64,000 bases of DNA from Oceanobacillus caeni. Lineage in GTDB: Bacteria > Bacillota > Bacilli > Bacillales > Amphibacillaceae. Position numbers and translations under genes: made by a program. Where the stretch lies: NCBI RefSeq assembly GCF_019037185.1, contig NZ_JAHHXM010000002.1:1-64000 (forward strand). The letters are read 5' to 3'. Below are positions 55,279-62,524 of this stretch, piece by piece (position 1 is the first letter of the stretch; every line of letters begins with the position of its first letter). Under the pieces are notes generated by a model. It had not been told where the DNA came from. It was given only the letters and a program-made list of their open reading frames with translations, and made no database searches.

Positions 55279-55425
55279 ATGGAACATTTATCTGATGAAC
55301 TACTATTAGAATCATACTACACAGCCAACGATTTAAATTTAAGCCCTGACTTCATTTCCTTAATTGAAGAAGAAATCCATAGAAGAAGTCTTTCACACAA
55401 GATTAAACGAATTAAATCTAGTTAA
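55279..55425 (+). CDS. sda: Sporulation checkpoint protein Sda
   Basis: 48 residues: [18 protein letters not shown] then [15 protein letters not shown] and a basic tail, closely matching Sda (LSDELLIESYF, LNRDFIELIENEI in B. subtilis). Sda inhibits histidine kinase KinA so that sporulation does not begin during replication stress. Start ATG 55279 follows AGGAGGG by 7 nt; the open frame upstream is excluded. Flanked by DnaA boxes upstream and a terminator downstream. Confidence 0.95.
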   Translation: MEHLSDELLLESYYTANDLNLSPDFISLIEEEIHRRSLSHKIKRIKSS

Positions 55426-55463
55426 TCCTTAACGTGAAATTCTCTTGTTAACTTTTCCTATTA

Positions 55464-55495
55464 TCCTACCTTATTTATAAGGTAGGATTTTTTTT
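55464..55495 (+). terminator. Terminator of sda
   Basis: Perfect TCCTACCTTA / TAAGGTAGGA stem, 4-nt loop, then TTTTTTTT. Confidence 0.95.
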
Positions 55496-55501
55496 ACAAG
55501 T

Positions 55502-55590
55502 ATGGAAAGGTTTAAAATCTTTCCAGTTTGTTTAGGAACGATTAAGACATCCGCCCAACCTAAAGCAAGCGGGAAACTTTTTAATCGAGC
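55502..55590 (-). repeat. Family A copy 12 (reverse, degenerate)
   Basis: Plus strand reads GGAAAGGTTTAAAATCTTTCC, TTAAGACATCCGCCCAACCT, AAAGCAAGCGGGAAACTTTT; this aligns base for base with the reverse complement of the consensus. It follows the sda terminator on the plus strand. It makes the open frame before sigK look longer than the gene. Confidence 0.7.
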
Positions 55591-55717
55591 CAAAATTAAT
55601 GTTCCTAATTTAATTTCTATGGACAGGCACGAAACAAGCTACCGCCTCATAAAGATGTTATATAGGCAAATACCCAAGCAAGATCGATGGATTTACCACT
55701 TTAGGAGGTGCATGTGT

Positions 55718-56425
55718 TTGTCTGGAATATTAACCGTTCTTGCTCTTCTTGTTAAGGAAGTACTCTTTTTTGTATCCTATGTAAAAAATCATGCCTTTCC
55801 TCAACCTTTACCACCGGAAGAAGAATTAAAGTATATTAAAGAAATGCAAGATGGCAGTAAAATTGCACGTAATAAACTTATTGAGCATAACTTACGGCTA
55901 GTAGCTCATATTGTAAAAAAATTTGAAAATACCGGGGAAGATATAGAGGATCTAATCTCAATCGGTACAATAGGATTAATCAAAGGGGTAGAAAGTTTTT
56001 CATTAAATAAAGGTACTAAACTAGCAACATACGCAGCACGTTGTATAGAAAATGAAATTCTAATGCATTTGAGGGCATTAAAAAAGGTTAAAAAAGATGT
56101 CTCCCTACATGACCCGATTGGCCAAGATAAAGAAGGAAACGAGATTAGTCTTATAGATATATTAGAGGCAGAAAACGAGAATATCATTGAGTACATCCAG
56201 TTAAATATGGAAATTGAAAAAATGCAGGAATATTTTACTATTCTAGATAAACGTGAGCGTGAGGTTATCATTTACCGATATGGCTTAAACAATACTAAAG
56301 AAATGACTCAAAGAGAAATTGCAAAAAAATTAAATATTTCACGAAGTTACGTATCCCGAATTGAGAAAAGAGCATTAATGAAAGTGTTTCATGAGTATTA
56401 TCGAAAAGAAAGAGATAACTCTTAA
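55718..56425 (+). CDS. sigK: Sporulation sigma factor SigK (pro-sigma K), intact
   Basis: 235 residues. The late mother-cell sigma factor. Hydrophobic pro-sequence [20 protein letters not shown], then [12 protein letters not shown] (Tyr at 21, near the known cleavage point), region 2 ([21 protein letters not shown] and [17 protein letters not shown]), and region 4 HTH ([20 protein letters not shown]). Start TTG 55718 is 9 nt behind AGGAGG and gives the canonical N-terminus; ATG 55712 is only 3 nt from the site. The gene is not split by a skin-type element. The frame upstream of the start is repeat sequence. Confidence 0.9.
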   Translation: MSGILTVLALLVKEVLFFVSYVKNHAFPQPLPPEEELKYIKEMQDGSKIARNKLIEHNLRLVAHIVKKFENTGEDIEDLISIGTIGLIKGVESFSLNKGTKLATYAARCIENEILMHLRALKKVKKDVSLHDPIGQDKEGNEISLIDILEAENENIIEYIQLNMEIEKMQEYFTILDKREREVIIYRYGLNNTKEMTQREIAKKLNISRSYVSRIEKRALMKVFHEYYRKERDNS

Positions 56426-56434
56426 AAGACATAA

Positions 56435-56633
56435 TGAAACTTATTCAGTGGGATTTCTTTCAACCCCACTGAATGTAGTTGAATCTGAACATTTATCACA
56501 CCTAAACGGGCAGTAAGACCCCCTACATCAATCCCAAAAGAAGGTGGTGGGAGACCGACTGTCCGTAAAGATTCGATATACGACTAACCATCAATAAGAT
56601 ATGAAGGAACTCCCCATTAATGGTAGTCTTTTT
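56435..56633 (-). repeat. Family B structured repeat, copy 5 (longest)
   Basis: Three hairpins on the plus strand: TTCAGTGGG / CCCACTGAA (56443-56472); ACGGGCAGT / ACTGTCCGT (56505-56566); and GACTAACCAT / ATGGTAGTC (56582-56629) followed by TTTTTATTTA. The last is a terminator shape downstream of sigK. The reverse complement aligns with copies 1, 3 and 4. Confidence 0.75.
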
Positions 56634-56635
56634 AT

Positions 56636-57325
56636 TTACAGTCTCTTTATCATTAACATAATTAATTCAGCAGCATGTTTAGCAGCTTTATCAAGGAATT
56701 GGTCAAAAGAGATAGATGATTCTTTCCCCGCAATATCTGATAACGCTCGAATGATAACAAAAGGTCTCCCATATTGATAACATACTTGAGCAACTGCAGC
56801 AGCTTCCATTTCTGCAGCAATCATTGTTGGAAATTTTTCCCTTACGAGTTCTACCCTTTTAGAATTATCCATGAAAGAATCTCCCGTTGCAATAATCCCT
56901 TCCGCATAATTCAATCCGATTTCTTTGATGGCTTCTATTGCCGATTGAACTAAATTTTGATCAGCTTCAAACATTGGTGGTTGACCAGGAACTTGTCCAT
57001 ACTCATAGTCAAATGCAGTAACATCCACATCATGATGTACAACTCTATTGGAAATAACAACATCCCCAACTTCTAATTGTTCCGAAAATCCACCCGCTGA
57101 ACCAGTATTGATAACAGTAGTTGGAGAAAATCTTTCATGCATGATGGTTGTCGCCATTGCCGCATTTACCTTACCAATTCCGGATTTTAATAATACAACT
57201 TTTTTTCCTTGTAATTGACCTTCAACAAAGAAACAACCAGCAACAGTATGTTCACTTTTGTTAGTCATGTTTTCTAGTAATAAACTTATTTCTTCATCCA
57301 TCGCTCCTATTATGCCGATTGTCAT
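56636..57325 (-). CDS. mtnN: 5'-Methylthioadenosine/S-adenosylhomocysteine nucleosidase
   Basis: 229 residues, cleaves MTA and SAH to adenine and thiosugars for methyl recycling and autoinducer-2 formation. [11 protein letters not shown] near 3, NTGSAGGF near 75, and the active-site ATGDSF near 145 and [15 protein letters not shown] (near 169) with the catalytic RALSDIAG near 193. ATG after GGAGGTAAC. Convergent with sigK's repeat region; yrrS is just upstream. Confidence 0.95.
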   Translation of the reverse strand: MTIGIIGAMDEEISLLLENMTNKSEHTVAGCFFVEGQLQGKKVVLLKSGIGKVNAAMATTIMHERFSPTTVINTGSAGGFSEQLEVGDVVISNRVVHHDVDVTAFDYEYGQVPGQPPMFEADQNLVQSAIEAIKEIGLNYAEGIIATGDSFMDNSKRVELVREKFPTMIAAEMEAAAVAQVCYQYGRPFVIIRALSDIAGKESSISFDQFLDKAAKHAAELIMLMIKRL

Positions 57326-57353
57326 AAAAATGTTACCTCCATTTTACATTCGT

Positions 57354-58019
57354 TTACTGATATTTTTTCCAGTCATTTTCTTTTAATAATTCAATTTTTG
57401 TAGGTTGCCAACCTTCCCCATCTTTCCAAGATAGATATACACGATATACCTCTGACTGATTTGAATCCGAAACAGTAGCAACCACTTTTTGATCGCCACC
57501 ATTTGCTATCCACCATTCTTGATAATTACCATCTACCAATCCTGTAGCGGATTGAATAGCATCTGTCATCTCTTTTCGATCTTGTGACCCTTCTGAATAA
57601 TTTACAGTATGAGGTCCTTCTTGTTCGGTTCCAACCGGTTGCCAATCTCCCTCATATGCTTTAACTACATTATCATCTGAAGGATCAACTTCTTTTGTTG
57701 TAACCTCTTGATCCTCTTCTTGATTTTCCTCTTTATTCTCTTTATTCTCTTTCTCTAATTCTTCCCCATCATTTCCTTTATTTTCTGATGATGGATCTTC
57801 TTGTTTATTGTTCGTACTAGATCCTGTTTCAGTTGTTGTATCATTTTGTGCTTGTTCTGTTTCTTCTGTAGGAGTACTATCTCCACCACCAAACAACCAA
57901 ATACTTATTAAAGAAATAAGAAGGATAATACCAAAAACGATTAAAAATGAAATTAACTTTGTGCTTTTTCGACGTTTATCATATTTATTAATACGTGAGC
58001 TTTTTTGTTCTGCAGTCAC
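57354..58019 (-). CDS. yrrS: YrrS family protein (DUF1510)
   Basis: 221 residues. TM helix at about 23-43 after a basic N-terminus, an acidic low-complexity linker rich in E, N and K (48-110), and the conserved extracellular end with DWQPVGTEQEGPHTVNYSEG near 125-144, VDGNYQEWWIANGG near 162 and YLSWKDGEGWQPTKIE near 195. This is the DUF1510/YrrS family. GTG start after AGGGAGGGAG. Role unknown; encoded near penicillin-binding protein genes in B. subtilis but not here. Confidence 0.88.
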   Translation of the reverse strand: MTAEQKSSRINKYDKRRKSTKLISFLIVFGIILLISLISIWLFGGGDSTPTEETEQAQNDTTTETGSSTNNKQEDPSSENKGNDGEELEKENKENKEENQEEDQEVTTKEVDPSDDNVVKAYEGDWQPVGTEQEGPHTVNYSEGSQDRKEMTDAIQSATGLVDGNYQEWWIANGGDQKVVATVSDSNQSEVYRVYLSWKDGEGWQPTKIELLKENDWKKYQ

Positions 58020-58086
58020 TTAAACTCCCTCCCTACTTATTCTACTATTTTATCATAATTGAAATCATTACTAATATTAAAGTACC

Positions 58087-58164
58087 ATTAAAAAAACATG
58101 GCGTTCGCTTTAGGCTGGCGAATGTTTTAGTTACTCTGATCAAACAGGATAGAGCTTTCTGCCA
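58087..58164 (+). repeat. Family A copy 10
   Basis: AAAAAAACATGGCGTTCGC, GGCTGGCGAATG, TTTTAGTTACTCTGATCAAAC, then AGCTTTCTGCC. On the minus strand hairpin 1 ends in GCGAACGCCATGTTTTTTT, a good terminator shape. Follows the greA terminator. Confidence 0.75.
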
Positions 58165-58167
58165 AAA

Positions 58168-58197
58168 CGAAAAGCAGGAGTAGACTTCTCCTGCTTC
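58168..58197 (-). terminator. Terminator of greA
   Basis: AAGCAGGAG / CTCCTGCTT with a 7-nt loop, then TTCGTTTT on the minus strand. Confidence 0.85.
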
Positions 58198-58203
58198 ATT
58201 TGG

Positions 58204-58680
58204 CTATTCTACTTTAATTATTTTAACCTGTATGTCCCCACCAGGAGTTGATACAGTTACTTCTGAGCCAACTTCTTTTCCAATTAAACTTTTTGCCATT
58301 GGAGAATCATTTGAAATTTTTCCTTCAAAGGGATCTGCCTCAGCACTCCCTACTATTGTATATGTTTCTTCTTCGCCATTAGGAAGTTCCGCAAAAGTTA
58401 CAGATTTACCTAATGACACGATATTAGCATTTGCTTCATCATTTTCAATAATAACAGCATTTCGGATCATTTTTTCAAGCTGTGTAATTCGTTGTTCAAC
58501 AAACGCTTGCTCATCCTTAGCTGCATCATATTCAGAGTTCTCGGATAAGTCACCAAAATCGCGAGCTATTTTAATACGTTCCACTACTTCCTGTCTGCGA
58601 TCCGTTTTTAAGTATTCTAATTCCTTTTCAAGTTTCTCTTTCCCCTCAATTGTCATGTAATAACTTTTCTCTACGGCCAT
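58204..58680 (-). CDS. greA: Transcription elongation factor GreA
   Basis: 158 residues. N-terminal coiled coil (residues 1-80, [16 protein letters not shown]) reaching into the RNA polymerase channel to trigger cleavage of backtracked RNA, with acidic tip [12 protein letters not shown] near 47, and C-terminal FKBP-like domain (about 85-158, ending [17 protein letters not shown]). ATG after AAAGGAGTG. Followed by its own terminator. Confidence 0.96.
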   Translation of the reverse strand: MAVEKSYYMTIEGKEKLEKELEYLKTDRRQEVVERIKIARDFGDLSENSEYDAAKDEQAFVEQRITQLEKMIRNAVIIENDEANANIVSLGKSVTFAELPNGEEETYTIVGSAEADPFEGKISNDSPMAKSLIGKEVGSEVTVSTPGGDIQVKIIKVE

Positions 58681-58801
58681 TAAAAAACACTCCTTTTCGC
58701 ACTAAACATATCAAATGAACGATACAAAACGTTCTAAATATTAGTAGTTATAAATATGCTAATCATAACTATGGCAGAATTCAAACAAATAATCAAGAGT
58801 T

Positions 58802-59443
58802 TTATTTGTTATTTTCATGCTTCTTTGATAATATATTCTCTATTTTAGAAGCCATTAAATCAATTGCGACATGGTTTTCTCCACCTTCTGGAATGATAAT
58901 GTCTGCATAACGTTTCGTTGGCTCTATAAATTGTAAATGGGATGGTCTTACTTCAGTTAGATATTGTTCAATGACAGAATCCAAGGATCTACCACGTTCT
59001 TTAATATCACGTCTAAGCCTTCGTATCATTCGGATATCAGGATCCGTATCAACGAATACTTTTATATCCATTAAATTAAGTAATCGCTGATCTTCTAAAA
59101 TCAGGATACCTTCGATAATGATAACATCCTTTGGTTCAACAAAAATAGTTTTATTTGAACGGGTATGTAACTTATAGTCATAAATCGGTTTGTTTATCGA
59201 TTTATTGTCTAATAAATCATGCAAATGCTCTATAAGTAAATCATTATCAAATGCTAAAGGGTGATCATAGTTCGTCTTTAATCTTTCTTCAAATGGAAGG
59301 TGGCTTTGGTCTTTATAATAATAATCTTGTTCAATAACCAAAATGGTTTTATCCAAAAATTTATCACAAATAGATTTGGTCACGGAGGTTTTTCCACTAC
59401 CACTACCACCAGTAACACCAATAATAACTGGTTTTCTTTTCAT
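58802..59443 (-). CDS. udk: Uridine kinase
   Basis: 213 residues; phosphorylates uridine and cytidine in pyrimidine salvage. Walker [15 protein letters not shown] near 9, [17 protein letters not shown] near 38, [13 protein letters not shown] near 58, and [12 protein letters not shown] near 141. ATG after AAAAGGAGTTATAC. Follows trmR closely (14 nt); the order trmR-udk-greA matches B. subtilis except that yrrN and yrrO are missing. Confidence 0.96.
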   Translation of the reverse strand: MKRKPVIIGVTGGSGSGKTSVTKSICDKFLDKTILVIEQDYYYKDQSHLPFEERLKTNYDHPLAFDNDLLIEHLHDLLDNKSINKPIYDYKLHTRSNKTIFVEPKDVIIIEGILILEDQRLLNLMDIKVFVDTDPDIRMIRRLRRDIKERGRSLDSVIEQYLTEVRPSHLQFIEPTKRYADIIIPEGGENHVAIDLMASKIENILSKKHENNK

Positions 59444-59457
59444 ATGTATAACTCCTT

Positions 59458-60099
59458 TTATACCTTCTTACTACTAAGAGCGACTCCATCCCCTATTGGC
59501 ACGATAGATGTATTAAATTCAGGGTGATTCATTAGAAAATTATTATACTTTATTATTTTTTCAACCATTTTTTCATATCGTTTAGGGGTGGCTTCGGGGT
59601 TAGCTACAAACCCTCTAAACAAAACATTATCCGTAATGATTAATCCGTCTGAATTCAACAACGGTAAAGAAAGCTCAAAAAACCGTTGATACTGGCCTTT
59701 TGCAGCATCAATAAATATTAAATCAAACTTATCGTCTGTATCCATTAATTCATTGAGTTTCTCTAAAGCATCTCCAAAAATAACATCGATATTCTTTTCT
59801 TTATTTAAAAGTTTAATATTTTGAATAGCTTGTTTATAGCGAACCTCATCTCTCTCCATTGTTACAATTTGAGATTTCGGACTTGCCTCTAGCATTCGTA
59901 GTGCCGAATAGCCAATTGCTGTTCCTATTTCCAAAATCCTTTTTGGTCTTTTAATTTGAATAATTTGCGTTACAAAATGCATACTAACCTGATCCATAAT
60001 GGGAATATTATCTTCTATGGCTTGTTCTTCCAGCTCTTTAATCCAAATGTTTTTATCTGGAAGTGTATGTAACAAATAGTTATTTATTAAATCATCCAT
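59458..60099 (-). CDS. trmR: tRNA 5-hydroxyuridine methyltransferase TrmR (YrrM)
   Basis: 213-residue catechol-O-methyltransferase-like enzyme; in B. subtilis YrrM/TrmR turns ho5U34 into mo5U34 in tRNA. SAM motif [17 protein letters not shown] near 56, ERDEVRYK near 83, and [15 protein letters not shown] near 127 with DNVLFRGFV near 152. Start ATG 60099 has AGAGGT 7 nt upstream; the ATG at 60117 has none. Its usual partner hydroxylases TrhP1/TrhP2 (yrrN-yrrO) are not in this operon. Confidence 0.9.
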   Translation of the reverse strand: MDDLINNYLLHTLPDKNIWIKELEEQAIEDNIPIMDQVSMHFVTQIIQIKRPKRILEIGTAIGYSALRMLEASPKSQIVTMERDEVRYKQAIQNIKLLNKEKNIDVIFGDALEKLNELMDTDDKFDLIFIDAAKGQYQRFFELSLPLLNSDGLIITDNVLFRGFVANPEATPKRYEKMVEKIIKYNNFLMNHPEFNTSIVPIGDGVALSSKKV

Positions 60100-60117
60100 C
60101 TTAAGTACCTCTTTCAT

Positions 60118-60200
60118 TATTAGAAACTGGGTATTCGCTAGTCTCTAGCGAATACCCTAGCTACATTACGCAGGAGAAGAAAGTTTAAACTTTCTTCACT
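60118..60200 (+). repeat. Family A copy 11, perfect hairpin 1
   Basis: GGGTATTCGCTAG (60129-60141) and CTAGCGAATACCC (60145-60157) form a 13-bp perfect stem with a 3-nt loop; CTAGCTACATTACGCAGGAG and hairpin 2 GAAAGTTTAAACTTTC follow. Between mltG's end and trmR. Confidence 0.8.
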
Positions 60201-60232
60201 AAAAAAATTAGAAATATGAATGAACATCTTAT

Positions 60233-61342
60233 TTATTTCAAATATTTTTTTCTATTTTCATTATGTTCATCATAGGTTTTCGCATAATGTATTTTTCCTT
60301 TACGGTCATGTAAGAAAAATAAATAGTCGGAATCCTTCGGTTGCAATACCGCCTCTAAAGAGCTTTTAGAAAAATTCGCAATTGGACCGATCGGTAGACC
60401 TTTAATTCGGTAGGTATTATACGGTGATTCTACTTCTAAATGTTTGTATAAAGTAGTTTCTAAATGTTCACCAGTTGCATATGCAACTGTAGGATCTGTT
60501 TCTAATCGCATTCCTTTTTTCAATCGATTGTAAAACACACCTGCTATTTCTTTCCTTTGCTCATCATTACTAGCCTCTTTTTCAACTAGTGAAGCAAAAG
60601 TTAATACTTCATGGAGGCTAAATTCACTTTTTTCAATTTGGTCCATATAAGGTGATACAACATCTTGAGTTTGTGAAACCATCTTTTCAATTATAGATTG
60701 TATCGAAGGCTTCTCTTCATCATATCGATAAGTAGCAGCAAATAAATAACCTTCTAATGGTGAAATAATTTCATCCTTTAATATATCTTTAGGTAAGATA
60801 GAATATTTCTCCATCAGCTTAACTATAAAGTCTTTATCATTAGCGACTTGTAAGAATTCCTCTTTTGAAAAATTAAAGTTCTTTGCATAAATTTCAGCTA
60901 TTTGATCAATATTTAACCCTTCAGGAATCGTAACAGTATATAATGCTGTAGTTTTTCCCTTTTGTAGGCTTTCTGTTATTTCATCCAAAGTCATAGATGG
61001 GGTGAACGTATAATTACCCGCTTGAAAATTAGATTCATTATTTACTTTTATATAAAATAGATAAATGAGTGCATTTTTGATAACACCATTTTCCTCTAAA
61101 ATATTAGCTATAGTAGAAGAAGAAGAACCTAAAGGTATTTCTACGGTAATCTTCTTATCGCTGGTAGGATCTACTGGTTTTAAAGCAGATTTCACATAAA
61201 AATAGCCCGCTATACCACTTATACCTATTATTAAAACGATTGCTAAAATTACCAAAGATACTATCTTTCTAACCTTACTTGCTTCTTCATTAGTCGCAAT
61301 GAGATTGTCCACAAACTCACCTTTGGATTTCTTTTTGGACAT
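60233..61342 (-). CDS. mltG: Endolytic murein transglycosylase MltG
   Basis: 369 residues. TM helix at about 26-50, LysM-like subdomain (PLGSSSSTIANILEENGVI near 71), and the YceG catalytic domain with the active-site Glu in FASLVEKEAS near 250, plus RLETDPTVAYA near 280 and SPYNTYRIKGLPIGPIANF near 310. Cuts nascent glycan strands and sets their length. ATG after GAGGGGGGAACCGA. Confidence 0.95.
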   Translation of the reverse strand: MSKKKSKGEFVDNLIATNEEASKVRKIVSLVILAIVLIIGISGIAGYFYVKSALKPVDPTSDKKITVEIPLGSSSSTIANILEENGVIKNALIYLFYIKVNNESNFQAGNYTFTPSMTLDEITESLQKGKTTALYTVTIPEGLNIDQIAEIYAKNFNFSKEEFLQVANDKDFIVKLMEKYSILPKDILKDEIISPLEGYLFAATYRYDEEKPSIQSIIEKMVSQTQDVVSPYMDQIEKSEFSLHEVLTFASLVEKEASNDEQRKEIAGVFYNRLKKGMRLETDPTVAYATGEHLETTLYKHLEVESPYNTYRIKGLPIGPIANFSKSSLEAVLQPKDSDYLFFLHDRKGKIHYAKTYDEHNENRKKYLK

Positions 61343-61422
61343 TCGGTTCCCCCCTCATTCGACTTATTATACTAAAAAAGACTAATATTATCCATGATTT
61401 TCACTATACCTACGAAACATAA

Positions 61423-61453
61423 AAAAACTGACACCAAAATTGGTATCAGTTTA
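61423..61453 (-). terminator. Terminator after yrzB
   Basis: AAACTGACACCAA / TTGGTATCAGTTT with a 4-nt loop and a 7-T run on the minus strand. Confidence 0.9.
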
Positions 61454-61467
61454 GTTTCATTCACATT

Positions 61468-61749
61468 TTATGAATCCAATTCTTCATCAGCAAGAGTATT
61501 CAACATTTCTTCAACCATTTCCCATTCCTCATCAGATTCAATTGGAAATAACGTCAAATCCTCTTTTTCTGTTTCCTCATATTTAAAAGCATAAACCTCA
61601 ACTTCTTCATCATCAGCCTGCTCAACAGGTACTACCGCAATATAAGAGTCACCTGTTTGATCAACATCAAAAGTAAAAAGAACTTCAAATAAATGTTCTT
61701 CTCCATTTTCGTCAGGGACAATGATACGTTCTTTTTTATCCAGCGACAC
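61468..61749 (-). CDS. yrzB: DUF1292 protein YrzB
   Basis: 93 residues, very acidic; DUF1292 family (IIVPDENGEEHLFEVLFTFDV near 9-29, and an end rich in E and D). GTG start after GAGGTGAGAGT. In the conserved alaS-ireB-ruvX-yrzB order. Function unknown. Confidence 0.9.
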   Translation of the reverse strand: MSLDKKERIIVPDENGEEHLFEVLFTFDVDQTGDSYIAVVPVEQADDEEVEVYAFKYEETEKEDLTLFPIESDEEWEMVEEMLNTLADEELDS

Positions 61750-61758
61750 ACTCTCACC

Positions 61759-62172
61759 TCATTTTTGATCTAAATATCCTTGTAATATCATAACTGCAGC
61801 CATTTTATCAATCACTTTTTTTCTTTTTTTTCGACTAACATCTGCCTCTAACAGAATTCTTTCAGCAGCCATAGTTGTTAATCTTTCATCCCACATAACA
61901 GTTGGAATGTTAAAAGTGTCTTCAATATGTTCTGCGAAACGTTCAGATGCTTCTGCCCGCTCTCCTATTGTACCATTCATGTTCTTAGGAAGACCAACTA
62001 TAGCCTTACCAATTTCATGCTCTTTTATTATTTTAGAAAGTTCGTCATCTGCAGATGTTATATTTGTTTCATCCCAATAAATGGTGGTTAAGCCTTGTGC
62101 TGTCCAACCGAGTGCATCACTTATTGCAACTCCAATCGTTTTGGAGCCAACATCAAATCCTATAATTTTCAT
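61759..62172 (-). CDS. ruvX: Holliday junction resolvase-like protein RuvX (YqgF)
   Basis: 137 residues with an RNase H-like fold; in other bacteria linked to 16S rRNA 5' processing. [20 protein letters not shown] near 7, [10 protein letters not shown] near 60, WDERLTT near 95, and [14 protein letters not shown] near the end hold the acidic active-site residues. ATG abuts ireB's stop (TTAAATG), with AAGGCGG as ribosome site. Confidence 0.93.
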   Translation of the reverse strand: MKIIGFDVGSKTIGVAISDALGWTAQGLTTIYWDETNITSADDELSKIIKEHEIGKAIVGLPKNMNGTIGERAEASERFAEHIEDTFNIPTVMWDERLTTMAAERILLEADVSRKKRKKVIDKMAAVMILQGYLDQK

Positions 62173-62439
62173 TTAATCCGCCTTTTTTTGTTCCAAATAA
62201 GATTTTACTAGTTCTTCTATCACTTCGTCACGTTCAACTTTTCTTATTAGATTTCTGGCATCATTATACCTAGGAATATATGCTGGGTCACCTGATAATA
62301 AATATCCGACAATTTGATTAATTGGATTATAACCTTTTTCTTTTAAAGAACCGTGGACTGTGAAAAGTATTTCTTTTATGTCCTGTTCGTATGGTTCTTC
62401 AGAAAAGTTAAACTTCATTGTTTTATCGATTGAACTCAT
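62173..62439 (-). CDS. ireB: IreB family regulatory phosphoprotein (YrzL)
   Basis: 88 residues of the DUF965/UPF0297 family (YrzL; IreB in Enterococcus, a substrate of the Ser/Thr kinase IreK). MKFNF near 8, [25 protein letters not shown] spanning 38-62. ATG after ACGGGGTGTCAAA. Between alaS and ruvX in the conserved order. The regulatory role in this organism is inferred. Confidence 0.9.
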   Translation of the reverse strand: MSSIDKTMKFNFSEEPYEQDIKEILFTVHGSLKEKGYNPINQIVGYLLSGDPAYIPRYNDARNLIRKVERDEVIEELVKSYLEQKKAD

Positions 62440-62524
62440 TTTGACACCCCGTTCTTAGAAAAACTATCATTTTCTTTAACTATTGGAAGCATACCATATG
62501 TTTATATAAAGATAAACTTATTAT

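Noticed and set aside
55590-55711. Sigma E or sigma K promoter before sigK (CATAAAGAT)
   Set aside because: The -10 resembles the consensus only partly and no -35 at a proper distance was clear.
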